Source: Frankiales bacterium (GTDB lineage Bacteria > Actinomycetota > Actinomycetes > Mycobacteriales > Jatrophihabitantaceae). From it: a stretch of DNA of 12,535 nucleotides. Below the pieces are notes generated by a model that saw only the letters and a program-made list of their open reading frames with translations, did not search any database and was not told the origin of the DNA. How positions within the stretch are numbered: the stretch's first letter is position 1; every line of letters starts with the position of its first letter. This document shows positions 1 through 8,582 of this stretch, piece by piece. The stretch is taken from positions 1 to 12,535 of the forward strand of contig JAOPUY010000463.1 in NCBI GenBank assembly GCA_025963265.1, given 5' to 3'. The position numbers and the translations under genes are program-made.

Positions 1-885
1 AGCGAGGACGGGCACCTGCCCTTAGACGAGGTGCAGCGACGGTTCTCCGACGGCGATCTCGTCGGCTGGCAGGCGCGGGTCGGCGCGCTGGCTCCGTCGG
101 CCGGGATGCGCCTCGGCGCCGCCATTCACTCGGTGCGGGCGGTGCCGGCCGGTTCGCTGGCCGGCGTGGCCGAGTTCGCCGCGCCGTTCGGCGACCAGCC
201 GGGCTTGCCGCTGCACGTCCACCTGTCCGAGCAGCCGGCCGAAAACGCGGCCGCGTTGGCCTTCTACCACCGGACGCCGACTGAATTGTTGGCCGCCGCG
301 GGGGCGCTCGGCGCCGCGACCACCGCGGTGCACGCCACGCATCTGTCCAGCCCCGACCTGGCGTCGCTCGGCCAGTCGCGGACGACGGTCTGCTTCTGCC
401 CGACGACCGAACGCGACTTGGCCGACGGCATCGGCCCGGCTCGAGCCCTGGCCGACGCCGGGTCGCCGCTCAGCCTGGGCTCGGACCAACACGCGGTGAT
501 CGACCTGTTGGAGGAAGCCCGCGGGTTGGAGTCCGACGAGCGGTTGGCCTCTCTGCAGCGCGGCCGGTTCCAGCCCAGCGAGCTGCTGGCCGCGCTGACC
601 GCGCACGGCTCCATCGGCTGGCCGGAGGCCGGCCGGCTCGAGGCCGGCGCGCTGGCCGACCTGGTCGCGGTGCGGCTGGACACCGTGCGCACCGCGGGTT
701 GCTCGCCGGCCCAAGCGCTGATGGCCGCCACCGCGGCCGACGTCGACACCGTCATCGCCGGCGGCCGGCCGATCGTCACCTCGGGCCAGCATCAGCTGGG
801 CGATGTCGCCGGGCTGCTGGCCTCCTCGATCGCGCCGCTGTGGACCGACGCGCCTCGAATGACCCGCTCGGAGGCCACCCGATGA
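1..885 (+). CDS. hutF: Formimidoylglutamate deiminase, C-terminal part (5' end outside window)
   Basis: This enzyme converts N-formimino-L-glutamate to N-formyl-L-glutamate and ammonia in the cytoplasmic five-step histidine degradation route. The reading frame is open from base 1, giving 294 residues; the family is usually about 450, so roughly the last two thirds is present. Visible amidohydrolase features are AIHSVRAV, the metal-binding stretch LHVHLSEQ followed by a conserved E-N pair, AVHATHL, and the late metal-ligand stretch [10 protein letters not shown]-terminal segment [12 protein letters not shown] is the usual composite-domain strand of amidohydrolases. The stop TGA overlaps the ATG of hutI as ATGA, so the two are coupled in one operon whose upstream part lies outside the window. 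A rare TTA leucine codon sits at 22-24. The family call rests on motif recognition; a related deaminase is the alternative but the hutI neighbour argues strongly for HutF. Confidence 0.9.
   Translation, partial: SEDGHLPLDEVQRRFSDGDLVGWQARVGALAPSAGMRLGAAIHSVRAVPAGSLAGVAEFAAPFGDQPGLPLHVHLSEQPAENAAALAFYHRTPTELLAAAGALGAATTAVHATHLSSPDLASLGQSRTTVCFCPTTERDLADGIGPARALADAGSPLSLGSDQHAVIDLLEEARGLESDERLASLQRGRFQPSELLAALTAHGSIGWPEAGRLEAGALADLVAVRLDTVRTAGCSPAQALMAATAADVDTVIAGGRPIVTSGQHQLGDVAGLLASSIAPLWTDAPRMTRSEATR
870..874 (+). promoter_or_regulatory. Ribosome binding site for hutI
   Basis: GGAGG lies inside the end of hutF, seven bases before the ATG at 882. This site, together with the ATGA overlap, decides the hutI start in favour of 882 over the longer upstream in-frame extension. 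Confidence 0.8.
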
Positions 886-2042
886 CGAGCACCCTCGTCA
901 CCGGCGTCAGCGAACTGGTGACCAACGACCCCGAGGTCGGCGACGGCTCCGCGTTGGGGCTGCTCACCGGCGCCGCCGTGATCTGCGAGGACGGCCTTAT
1001 CGGCTGGGTCGGGTCGGCGGCCGACGCGCCGGCGGCCGACGAACGCGTCGACCTCGGCGCTCGAGCGGTGATCCCCGGGGTCGTCGACAGCCACTCGCAC
1101 CTGGTGTTCGCCGGCGACCGGTCAGCCGAGTTCGCGGCCAGAATGGCCGGAATCCCTTATGACGGCGGGGGAATCGCCACCACCGTGCACGCGACGCGGG
1201 AAGCCTCGGACGCGTCGCTACGTGAGCTCATCGCGGCCCGGGTAGCCGAGATGCGGGCCCAGGGAACCACGACCGTGGAGATCAAGGGCGGCTACGGCCT
1301 GAGCGTCGCCGACGAGTCGCGGGCACTGCGGTTGGCTGGCGAGTTCACCGACGAAGTGACGTTCCTCGGGGCGCATGTGGTGCCTTCCGGGGTCGACCGG
1401 GCGTCCTACCTCGAGCTGGTCTGCGGCCCGATGCTGGCCGCCTGCGCGCCGCTGGCCCGCTGGGTCGACGTGTTCTGCGAACCAGCGAGCGCGCACGCCT
1501 TCGACGGAGCGGAGGCCCGGGCGGTGTTGCTGGCCGGCCGCGCGGCCGGATTGGAGTTGCGGGTGCACGGCAATCAGCTCGCGCTGGGCCCCGGCGTCCA
1601 ACTGGCGGTCGAGCTCGGCGCGGCCAGCGTGGATCACTGCACCTACCTATCGGCCTCCGACGTAGCTGCCCTCGCCGCTGGCTCAACCGTGGCGACCCTG
1701 CTGCCCGGCGTCGAGTTCGCCACCCGCTCGCCTTACCCGGACGGACGAGCCCTGCTGGCCGCGGGCGTGACGCTGGCCTTGGCCAGCGACTGCAACCCGG
1801 GCACCTGCTACAGCTCGTCCATGCCGCTCATGATCGCTTTGGCCGTGCGCGAGATGGGACTCACTCCGGCCGAGGCCCTGTGGGCGGCCACTGCTGGCGG
1901 CGCGCGGGCCCTGCGGCGCGACGACATCGGCGTGCTGGCCGTGGGCAATCGGGCCGACCTCGCCGTCATCGACGGGCCGAGCTACCTGCACCTGGCCTAT
2001 CGCCCCGGCGTGCCGATCACCCGGGCGCTGGAGCTGGGCTAA
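882..2042 (+). CDS. hutI: Imidazolonepropionase
   Basis: HutI hydrolyses 4-imidazolone-5-propionate to N-formimino-L-glutamate, the substrate of the HutF encoded just upstream. The protein is 386 residues, close to the family norm of about 400. The zinc HxH motif is H71/H73 in [10 protein letters not shown]. Family stretches include [12 protein letters not shown] (about 95-106), [11 protein letters not shown] (130-140), FLGAHVVP (161-168), RVHGNQ with H229, DHCTYL with H252, and the zinc aspartate D303 in ASDCNPG. The start at 882 is fixed by a GGAGG site and the ATGA overlap with hutF; a longer in-frame extension to 699 runs through hutF coding sequence and is rejected. The TAA stop overlaps the TAG stop of the convergent gene on the other strand, leaving no terminator space. 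Use of HutF rather than HutG to process formiminoglutamate is known for many actinobacteria and pseudomonads. The identification is firm. Confidence 0.97.
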   Translation: MTSTLVTGVSELVTNDPEVGDGSALGLLTGAAVICEDGLIGWVGSAADAPAADERVDLGARAVIPGVVDSHSHLVFAGDRSAEFAARMAGIPYDGGGIATTVHATREASDASLRELIAARVAEMRAQGTTTVEIKGGYGLSVADESRALRLAGEFTDEVTFLGAHVVPSGVDRASYLELVCGPMLAACAPLARWVDVFCEPASAHAFDGAEARAVLLAGRAAGLELRVHGNQLALGPGVQLAVELGAASVDHCTYLSASDVAALAAGSTVATLLPGVEFATRSPYPDGRALLAAGVTLALASDCNPGTCYSSSMPLMIALAVREMGLTPAEALWAATAGGARALRRDDIGVLAVGNRADLAVIDGPSYLHLAYRPGVPITRALELG

Positions 2043-2368
2043 GCCAACCGGCCGCCGATCCAATCGCCGATGCTCGCCGCGACCTCGGTCATCAGCCGCT
2101 GGGCCGAACTACTCGGACCGCAGGACAGTTCGGTCCAGTAATACGGCAACGGCGGCGAGGCCGCGCCCAGCAGTCGCTCGGCCTCGCCGGGAGCCTGGAC
2201 GAGCAGCGGCGCCTCGACCCGCACCAGCAGCTGACCAGTCTCGTCGAAAAGGCAGACCTCGCTGGCTGAGCGCAGGTCGACCCGAGCATCTGGGCTGTGC
2301 CGCGTGAACGCGGCGATGACAGTCGGCAGCGTCGGCGACTCGCTGGACAGCAGCACCCGTCGCGTCAC
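2039..2368 (-). CDS. Small T7SS-operon protein resembling the N-terminal part of DUF6177
   Basis: This 109-residue protein begins at a GTG overlapping the EccC stop as GTGA; there is no obvious Shine-Dalgarno, so translation probably depends on coupling with eccC. The frame stays open upstream, but that stretch lies inside eccC and translates to low-complexity arginine-rich sequence, so the GTG is the better start. Recognisable segments are [19 protein letters not shown] (about 43-61), PGEAERLLG, a YYWTEL motif near residue 80, and a C-terminal helix ending [10 protein letters not shown]. No signal peptide or membrane helix is seen, so it is likely cytoplasmic. From memory, this pattern ([15 protein letters not shown], then WTE, then a helix with GGR) resembles the first 100 or so residues of actinobacterial DUF6177 proteins, whose remainder appears to be encoded at the other end of this operon. 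That homology is recollection and needs an alignment. Its function is unknown. Confidence 0.72.
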   Translation of the reverse strand: MTRRVLLSSESPTLPTVIAAFTRHSPDARVDLRSASEVCLFDETGQLLVRVEAPLLVQAPGEAERLLGAASPPLPYYWTELSCGPSSSAQRLMTEVAASIGDWIGGRLA

Positions 2369-5300
2369 GGCCGAACTGGCTCTAGGCCGCGGGGCTGGCT
2401 CCGGCCGACCCGACGGGGCGCCCCGGGGTCGACCAGCTGCACGAGCTGCGATCCCTCGCCGCGGCGGATGAACCTTCCGCGACCAGGGGGCTGCGACTCG
2501 GCGAAGACGCCGGGCCAGAGCTGGCCCTCGCCGCGGTCGCCGGACAGCACCAACCCCGCGGCGCCGCTGTCGCGGACCAGCGAGGCCACCGGATCCCACA
2601 GACCCCGAGCGGAACCGGCGACCGGACGGGCCAGCACCACGTGCAGCCCGATGTCGCGGGCGGCCGGCAGATAAGCGGTGAACGGCGCCAGCGGTTCTTG
2701 GCCGGCGGCGGTCAGCACGTCGTAGTCATCGACCAGCAGCACGATGTGGGGACCTTCCCACCACCGGCCGCCGCGCAGCAGGATGCTCGGATCGGCGAGC
2801 TGGTCGGGCAATCGGCCGTCCAGCTCCTGGCAGATCGCCGCGGTGAGCCCCGCGGCGAGTTTGGCGTTGCCGGCCAGGCCGCCCAGGTGCTGCTCGGGCA
2901 CCAGCCCGGTCAAGCCGAGCCGGGGGTCATAGATCGCGATCACCAGCTCGTGCTCGGAGTACCGCTGGATGAGGCCGGCGGCGATGGTGCGCAGCAGCGT
3001 GGTCTTTCCCGATTCGGCGTCGCCGAGCACCAGCAGGTGCTGGTCTCGACCCAGCAGATCCACCGAGACGGGCTGCAAGGTGCTCTCGCCGATGGCGATG
3101 GGCACCGCGGTCGGCTCGTCGATCGCGTCCGGCAAGTCGGGCGGCTCGACTCGCGCGGGCAGCACGCGGATCCCCGGGGCCCGACTGCCGGGCCAACTCG
3201 ACGCCGTCGCGCGCGCCAACTGGGTCAAGGCTGCGGTCGCGCCGTCCCCGTCGATGAGCGAGTCGGCCCGAGGCAGGGCGGTCTGGGCGAACAGGCCGCC
3301 GGCCAGCAAAGCCCGCCCCGGCCGGTCTGCCCTTTGAGTCTCGGCTAGTTTGCGGTCGAAGACGGAATCCGTCGGATCGTTGAGCCGAAGCTCGACCCGG
3401 GTGCCGAAGGCCGGCTGCAGCGACAGCTTGAGGTCGTTCCAGCGCAAGACCGAGACGACGACGTGCATTCCGAAGGAAGGCCCGCGCTGCAGCAGCGTCG
3501 AGATCGGCTCCTCCAACTGTTCGAACTCGCTGCGCAGGGCGCCCGCCCCGTCGATGAGCACCACCACTTCGGCCACCGGCAGGTCCGGGAGCTCCCCGGC
3601 TGCATGCCGACTGCGCAAGTCCTCGACTGAGTCGAGGTTGCGACGAGCGAACAGCTCCTCCCGAGCGGTCAGCATGGCCTCGAGTTCGGCCACCGTGCGG
3701 CGCAACCGGTCGGGGTCGGTTCTCACCGCGACACCGCCCACGTGGGGGAACTCCCGCAACGGGCCCAACCCGCCGCCGGCCAAGTCGAGCGCGTAGATCG
3801 CCAGCTGCCGCGGCGTGTGGGTGAGGGCCAGCCCGGCGGTCAAGGTGCGCAGCCAGGTCGTCTTCCCAGACTGCGGACCGCCGATCAACGCCAGATGCCC
3901 GCCGGATGCGCTCAGATCGAGCAACCAGGGCAGCTGGCGTTGCTGGGCCGGATCGTCCAGCAGGCCCATCGGCACGAGCATCGGAGCCGTCTTCAGCGGC
4001 AACCGCAGGCCATCACCCGAGGCGACGGGGCGGCCGCCCACTTGATCGAGGCTGAGCCGAGTCGGCAGCGGGTTCAGCCACACCGTCCGCGCCGGCGCAC
4101 TGCTGAGCAGTCCCACCGCCTCGATCAGCTCGTCGAGTTGGGTGCGGCTGACCGTCGTCGACGGCGGCGCGGCTTCCGCGGCCCCGGCGTCGAACCCGTT
4201 GGCGGCCAAGACCCCGGGGTAAGGCGGCAGTCCCAGCACGAGGGGCTCATCAGCTGTTTGCTCCGCATCCGCGATTGGCTCGCCGGCCGCGCCGGAGGCA
4301 TAGCCGGCTCGAAAGCGCGTGTACACCGAGGTGTCCACCTTCAGCCAGCCATAGCCGGGCAATGGCGGCAGGTGAAACGCGTCGGTGCTCTCGAGGACGA
4401 CGGACGACTCGGCCTCGGAGAAAGTCCGCAAGCCGAGGCGATAGGACAGGTAGGTGTCGAGTCCGCGGAGCTTGCCCGACTCGATGCGCTGGGAGGACAA
4501 CAGCAAGTGCACGCCGATGGATCGTCCGATCCGGCCGATGGTGAGGAAGAGCTCGATGAAGTCGTCCTTGGCCGTGATGAGCTCGCCGAACTCGTCGATG
4601 GCCACCAGCAGATGCGGCATCGGCGGCAATTCTGGACGCTGCTCGCGGAGCTTTCGGTACTGCGCGATGCCGGCGACGTTGCCCGCGTCTTTGAGCAGTC
4701 GCTGCCGACGGATCACCTCGCCGGCCAGGCTGGCGTGGGCCCGTTCGATCAAGGAGGGATCGTCGGCCAGATTGTCGATCAGGCCGGCGACGTGCGGCAG
4801 GCCGGCGAACGGGGCGAAGGCCGCGCCGCCCTTGTAGTCCACCAAGACGAGCGCGACGTCGTCCGGGCTGTGGGTCGCGACCAGGCCGGCGACGAGCGTG
4901 CGGAGCAGTTCTGATTTGCCGGAGCCGGTCGCGCCGACGCACAGTCCGTGCGGACCCATGCCCAGCTCAGCCGATTCCTTCAGGTCGAGCAGGACGGCCG
5001 CGCCGTTGTCGTCCACGCCGATCGGGATTCGCAGGAAGTCGCGTGCGGACCGCGGCGGCCAGGACGTCAACGCGCCGAAGCCGTCGGGGGAGTCAAAGCC
5101 CAGCAGCGTCGCAGTGTCGACCGCTCCGACCTGGGCCTGCTCGGCCAGGCTCGTGCGAGACAGCCGCAGCGGAGCCAACGAGCGGGCCAGGCCGTCGAGG
5201 ACAGCCGCGGGCAGGTCATCGGCCACCCCTCGCTGGGCCGACGAGGCGCGGCGGCCGCCGCCGAGCACCTCGACGGCCACCGCTGTCTCCGATGATTCCG

Positions 5301-6480
5301 TCTCGGGCGGTCCTGTCTCGAGCGACGCTGTTTCAGGCGATTCCGAACCAGGCGATTCGGGGCCGACGGTGATCCGGACCGCGGTGTCGCTGGGCTCGTG
5401 CAGCCGGTCGGACACCAGGTGCAGGATCGTCAGGCCAGCGGCGGACGGCGTCAACAAGGCGTCGGGCAACGGTAGCGGCGGCGAGACGCCCTCGCGGGAG
5501 TCGACCACGATCAGCAGCCGCTTCGAAAGCGCGCCGGGGTCGGTCGCCGCGAGGTTCCGCCGGGCTTCGGCGGCGAGGTGGGCCCGCGCGGCCAAGTCGG
5601 CGGCGAGCAGTTGCGCCAACCCGGCGGCGTCGGGACTGACTCGGGCCGCGCCCAGGGGTCCGTCCCGCAAGTCGGGTTCGACCAGGTGGGGGAGCCAACT
5701 GAGGAAGCTCCAGTCGGCGATGCGCTCCGGTGGGCAGATCAGCGCCAGGGCCACATCGTCCGGCGCGTGAAAGGACGCCGCCTGTGCGATGAGGCTCCGC
5801 GCCACTCGCATGGTTTCCGCGCGCGGACCGACTAGGGCGACATTGCCCACCCGGTCGAGCGCCGCGGTCAGCGGCGAGCCGGCGCTCGCTGAGTAGCGCG
5901 CGGCGACCCGCTGCGCCTCCGAGCGCATGAACGGATCGGTGGGTTGCACGGGTGTTCCCTGGTCGGGCACGGACAGGGCGCGCCACTCGAGGGTGCCGAC
6001 GCCGACCCGGAGCGTCAAGAAGTCCTGATCAGTCCGTCGCCGTTCCCACAGCCGAGCCGGATCGGCGATCAGGCTCGCCAGCATGGCGGGATCGGGATGC
6101 GCGCTGAGCGCGGCCTCGCGCTGAGCGGCCTCCTCGGCTCGGAGCTGCTCCGACAACTCCTCCAAGTAGTCCAGATAGCGTTCGCGGTGCAGCCGTCGGC
6201 TCCGATTGGCCTGCCCACGCTGGCCGAACATCATGGCCAGGCCGGCCACAATGGCCAGCACCAAGACCACCACACCGACCGCGACCAAGGCCGGGCTGCG
6301 ACGCAAGGTCACCATCATGCCCATGGAGGAGACGGCTCCGACCAACGGCAGCAGCGTTTGCAGGGCCGCCCCACCGGTCCGTCCGTCCGGCAGGATAGGC
6401 GGCGCGGCCAGTTCGAGCGGCGCTGGCCGCGCGCTCGGGTGGACCGCCCGCGCTGGCCGGTGCACCATTCGGATGGTCAT
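2365..6480 (-). CDS. eccC: Type VII secretion ATPase EccC, full-length three-ATPase form
   Basis: EccC is the FtsK/SpoIIIE-type motor of the T7SS inner-membrane complex and recognises Esx-type cargo. The 1371-residue protein has two N-terminal membrane segments (about 40-58 and 62-86) and a helical stalk with the DUF domain (about 90-450). Three P-loop domains follow: Walker A at 516-523 (GATGSGKS), 867-874 (GGPQSGKT) and 1153-1160 (GDAESGKT). Walker B of domain 1 ends in D629-E630 and looks fully competent. Domain 2 ends in D977-G978, lacking the catalytic glutamate, and domain 3 in D1251-D1252, as expected for regulatory or substrate-binding domains. An acidic Pro/Glu/Ser-rich insert lies at about 372-402. 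It is one unsplit polypeptide, unlike the EccCa/EccCb pairs of mycobacterial ESX-1. The ATG at 6480 overlaps the upstream stop as ATGA and has GGAG nine bases before it; a 25-residue longer version would run into the upstream gene and is rejected. Confidence 0.97.
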   Translation of the reverse strand: MTIRMVHRPARAVHPSARPAPLELAAPPILPDGRTGGAALQTLLPLVGAVSSMGMMVTLRRSPALVAVGVVVLVLAIVAGLAMMFGQRGQANRSRRLHRERYLDYLEELSEQLRAEEAAQREAALSAHPDPAMLASLIADPARLWERRRTDQDFLTLRVGVGTLEWRALSVPDQGTPVQPTDPFMRSEAQRVAARYSASAGSPLTAALDRVGNVALVGPRAETMRVARSLIAQAASFHAPDDVALALICPPERIADWSFLSWLPHLVEPDLRDGPLGAARVSPDAAGLAQLLAADLAARAHLAAEARRNLAATDPGALSKRLLIVVDSREGVSPPLPLPDALLTPSAAGLTILHLVSDRLHEPSDTAVRITVGPESPGSESPETASLETGPPETESSETAVAVEVLGGGRRASSAQRGVADDLPAAVLDGLARSLAPLRLSRTSLAEQAQVGAVDTATLLGFDSPDGFGALTSWPPRSARDFLRIPIGVDDNGAAVLLDLKESAELGMGPHGLCVGATGSGKSELLRTLVAGLVATHSPDDVALVLVDYKGGAAFAPFAGLPHVAGLIDNLADDPSLIERAHASLAGEVIRRQRLLKDAGNVAGIAQYRKLREQRPELPPMPHLLVAIDEFGELITAKDDFIELFLTIGRIGRSIGVHLLLSSQRIESGKLRGLDTYLSYRLGLRTFSEAESSVVLESTDAFHLPPLPGYGWLKVDTSVYTRFRAGYASGAAGEPIADAEQTADEPLVLGLPPYPGVLAANGFDAGAAEAAPPSTTVSRTQLDELIEAVGLLSSAPARTVWLNPLPTRLSLDQVGGRPVASGDGLRLPLKTAPMLVPMGLLDDPAQQRQLPWLLDLSASGGHLALIGGPQSGKTTWLRTLTAGLALTHTPRQLAIYALDLAGGGLGPLREFPHVGGVAVRTDPDRLRRTVAELEAMLTAREELFARRNLDSVEDLRSRHAAGELPDLPVAEVVVLIDGAGALRSEFEQLEEPISTLLQRGPSFGMHVVVSVLRWNDLKLSLQPAFGTRVELRLNDPTDSVFDRKLAETQRADRPGRALLAGGLFAQTALPRADSLIDGDGATAALTQLARATASSWPGSRAPGIRVLPARVEPPDLPDAIDEPTAVPIAIGESTLQPVSVDLLGRDQHLLVLGDAESGKTTLLRTIAAGLIQRYSEHELVIAIYDPRLGLTGLVPEQHLGGLAGNAKLAAGLTAAICQELDGRLPDQLADPSILLRGGRWWEGPHIVLLVDDYDVLTAAGQEPLAPFTAYLPAARDIGLHVVLARPVAGSARGLWDPVASLVRDSGAAGLVLSGDRGEGQLWPGVFAESQPPGRGRFIRRGEGSQLVQLVDPGAPRRVGRSQPRGLEPVRP
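5275..5367 (-). repeat. Degenerate repeat encoding an acidic Pro/Glu/Ser/Thr linker in EccC
   Basis: Within eccC, residues about 372-402 consist of loosely repeated S/P-E-T/S-like units such as PESPGSESPET and TGPPETESSET. The DNA shows imperfect short repeats of GATTC- and GTCTCG-type blocks. The segment lies between the N-terminal DUF region and the first ATPase domain and probably forms a flexible negatively charged linker. It may vary in length between strains. Confidence 0.6.
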
Positions 6481-7220
6481 TGCGCGTGACTCCGGGCAGC
6501 GTCCAGCACGGCCGCGCCCAGACGGAGAGCGGCCAGCCGGGTCCGGGGATCCCAACGGACGTGCTCAGTCAAGCCGAGCGCCAACGCGGGATCATGGGCG
6601 AGTGAGAGGACGTCGAAAGCGGCGGGCCGCAATTGCCACACGGCAGCCGACAACTTGAGCTGTGTCCTGAGACCGGTTACCCGTGGACGCGGATGGTTGA
6701 GCATGAGAATCACCCGACCGGCAAAGGCCGACTCGTCGTCCGAGCGGAGCTTGGCCAGGAACTCGAGCGCGGCCGGAAGCGTCGCCGCGTCGGCTAGCGT
6801 GACGACGCAGAGGGCATCGAGGCCGTCCAGGTTCAACCGACCAGCGCCGAAGTCCTCGACCGCGGCGGCTGCGGCCGGCGTGCGGTTCGAGTGGGCGCGG
6901 AGGATCAGCCTCGTCACCGTGGTGGCGCCGCTGCCTGGCTGAACCGCTGCGACGCCGACCCGGGGCCCGTGGCGGGAGAACGCGTTCAGCCGCCGATCGA
7001 GCTCCCGCAGCTCGCGGGCGTCCCGAGTCGAATGGGGGCCAACCAAGCGACCGAGTGCGCGTGCCTGCTCGGCCGCCTTGAGCCACGGCTCGGGTTGCGC
7101 TCGCCGGGGCCGGCGCGGCTCGACCGTCGGCTTGGGCGTTGCTGGCTTGGCTGTCGGTGGTTCGGCGGTCGGTGGGTTGGGAGTTGGCGGCTCGGGAGCC
7201 GGGGCTGGAACAGCGGGCAT
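6477..7220 (-). CDS. Proline-rich EspI/MinD-like protein with degenerate P-loop
   Basis: This 247-residue protein sits between eccD and eccC. Residues 2-46 are a Pro/Ala/Thr/Lys-rich tail with PPTPNPPTAEPPTAKP-type repeats. A helical segment (about 46-82) leads into a small alpha/beta domain beginning GPRVGVAAVQPGSGATTVTR (85-104), followed by strands ALCVVTLAD (136-144) and RVILMLNHPRPRV (169-181). The layout, a proline-rich N-terminus plus a MinD/ParA-like domain, resembles EspI-type proteins of ESX loci. However, the position of the deviant Walker A (KGGxGKT in active members) reads QPGSGATT, with neither lysine, so ATP binding is doubtful. It is also shorter than typical EspI. The ATG at 7220 has a strong GAGGTGAG site overlapping the eccD stop; its own stop overlaps the eccC ATG. 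The role may be regulation or assembly of the secretion complex; this is inference. Confidence 0.78.
   Translation of the reverse strand: MPAVPAPAPEPPTPNPPTAEPPTAKPATPKPTVEPRRPRRAQPEPWLKAAEQARALGRLVGPHSTRDARELRELDRRLNAFSRHGPRVGVAAVQPGSGATTVTRLILRAHSNRTPAAAAAVEDFGAGRLNLDGLDALCVVTLADAATLPAALEFLAKLRSDDESAFAGRVILMLNHPRPRVTGLRTQLKLSAAVWQLRPAAFDVLSLAHDPALALGLTEHVRWDPRTRLAALRLGAAVLDAARSHAQ
7110..7217 (-). repeat. Short imperfect repeats encoding a proline-rich tail
   Basis: Short imperfect repeats such as GTCGGTGG and GTTGGCGG variants on the + strand encode the Pro/Thr/Ala/Lys-rich first 35 to 45 residues of the MinD-like protein. Proline-rich tails of this type are common in ESX-associated EspI proteins. 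There is no spacer-repeat regularity, so it is not a CRISPR array. Confidence 0.6.
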
Positions 7221-7226
7221 CGTCAG

Positions 7227-7234
7227 CTCACCTC
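7227..7234 (-). promoter_or_regulatory. Ribosome binding site for the MinD-like gene
   Basis: GAGGTGAG on the minus strand, six bases before the ATG at 7220 and overlapping the eccD stop codon. It supports both the start choice and coupling to eccD. Confidence 0.75.
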
Positions 7235-8582
7235 AGAACGTGTGCAGAAGTCTGTCGTAAACGCCGAAGACGCCCAGCAGTGACGGGATCAGGGCGATGA
7301 CGGCGACGGCCTCCAGCCGATCACCCAGCTGGCGCAGGCGCACCTGAAGGTGGGCCGACGGTCGCCAGAGCAGCGCGGCCACGCTCAGCGCCGTGAGCCC
7401 GACGGTGATCGCGGTCGACCCGGTCAGGCCACCGGTCCGAGCCGACCAGCCGATCAGCGCCGAGGCAGCGATAGCCGTTCCGGCCACGGCCAATGGCGCG
7501 ACCTCAGGGGTCAGCGGGAAGGCGCGGGACCGCAGCACGAGCGCGGCGGCGGCGACCGCAGCCAACGTCACCGGCCAGGCAAGGGAATTGGCCGCCAGCA
7601 GCCCGCCGCTCACCCCGGCCAACAACGCTAGAGCGACGGTGGTGGCGGTCAAGGTCTCATGGGCCCGGCCGATCGTGCGGTGGACGACCGGTCGGCGGAC
7701 GGCGTTTCCGGCCGACCGACTGTCATCCAAACTCGACAAGCCCGAGACGACGACGGCCCATCGCGGCAGAGCGCCGACGGCGACCACCGCGGCGACGGCG
7801 ATCACGGCGTCGGCCTCGGAGCCGGTGACGCCCAGGTGGGCGAGGCTCCACCAGGCGCCCGAGCCCACCGCGCCGACCACCGCGCCGACGCCCGTTCCGG
7901 CGGCGCGCCACACTCCGGCGACCACGAGGACGCCCAACCACCCGATCACCAGACCCAGGCCGAGGCGGTCGCGCACCGCCCAGCTGTGATCGTCAGCCAG
8001 CAGTTGCGCGCTTGTGTTCGCTAACGTCGCGGCCGAGACCGCGGCAACGGTCGATGGCCAGCGGTGGTCGAGCCGAGCGCTGAGAGCCGCGACGGCCAGC
8101 AGCAGCCCGGCCGCGACCCAGAGGGCGATCGGGGCAGCGCCGAGCGACGCCGGCGAGCGGGCGACCTCGATGCCGATCATGGCTGGGCCGATCGCCGCGA
8201 CGGTCACGGCGAACAGCCTCCGGGACTTCCCGCCGAACCGGTCGCGGCGATGGTCGAGATCCTCGGCGACCTCCTCGGTGAGGTCGTTGACCACCGGCGC
8301 CGGCGGCGGCCGTTCCCCCGAGAGCAGCTGCAGAATCGCGCCGTCGGCAATGTCGTTGTCCCCGAGGGTGGTCGCCGGGCTGAGCTCTGCACCGGTTGAC
8401 GTCACCAACGCCATCAACCGCGGGCCGGATGGCTCCCGCAGCAGGCGGGCGATCTCGGGCAGCAGGGTGCCAATCGCTTGGCCCGAGGCCAAGGCGACGT
8501 CGGCTTGGGTGTGACGGCCGAGCACGGTGACCCGGCAATACCGGTCCTCGACGACGCTAGCCCCGCCTGACCGGCCGTTCAC
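7233..8582 (-). CDS. eccD: Type VII secretion integral membrane protein EccD
   Basis: EccD forms the multi-spanning vestibule of the T7SS inner-membrane complex and associates there with EccB, EccC and EccE. The 449-residue protein has an N-terminal ubiquitin-like (YukD-type) domain at about 13-92, containing YCRVTVLG, a VALASGQAIGTLLP strand-helix, and DGAILQLLS. A charged linker follows (about 93-120), then about eleven hydrophobic segments from FAVTVAAIG to the C-terminus, which ends IALIPSLLGVFGVYDRL. Length and architecture fit EccD, usually 450 to 510 residues. The start is a GTG overlapping the stop of the preceding small gene as GTGA, with GGGAG seven bases before it. The MinD-like gene follows after 12 bases. 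The identification rests on the ubiquitin-like head plus polytopic body and the adjacent eccC. Confidence 0.92.
   Translation of the reverse strand: MNGRSGGASVVEDRYCRVTVLGRHTQADVALASGQAIGTLLPEIARLLREPSGPRLMALVTSTGAELSPATTLGDNDIADGAILQLLSGERPPPAPVVNDLTEEVAEDLDHRRDRFGGKSRRLFAVTVAAIGPAMIGIEVARSPASLGAAPIALWVAAGLLLAVAALSARLDHRWPSTVAAVSAATLANTSAQLLADDHSWAVRDRLGLGLVIGWLGVLVVAGVWRAAGTGVGAVVGAVGSGAWWSLAHLGVTGSEADAVIAVAAVVAVGALPRWAVVVSGLSSLDDSRSAGNAVRRPVVHRTIGRAHETLTATTVALALLAGVSGGLLAANSLAWPVTLAAVAAAALVLRSRAFPLTPEVAPLAVAGTAIAASALIGWSARTGGLTGSTAITVGLTALSVAALLWRPSAHLQVRLRQLGDRLEAVAVIALIPSLLGVFGVYDRLLHTF

Noticed and set aside
22..792. Long minus-strand open frame opposite hutF
   Set aside because: Arginine/glycine-rich translation without family motifs; it is the antisense shadow of a recognised hutF in GC-rich DNA.
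3742..4914. 390-codon plus-strand open frame
   Set aside because: Lies wholly antisense to eccC, whose motifs are unambiguous; the translation is Gln/Arg/Gly-rich with no domain.
6481..6555. Longer N-terminus for EccC
   Set aside because: It would read through the end of the MinD-like gene with low-complexity residues; the ATG at 6480 has a binding site and the usual ATGA overlap.
7110..7217. CRISPR-like or tandem repeat array
   Set aside because: The repeats are short, irregular and encode an in-frame proline-rich tail.
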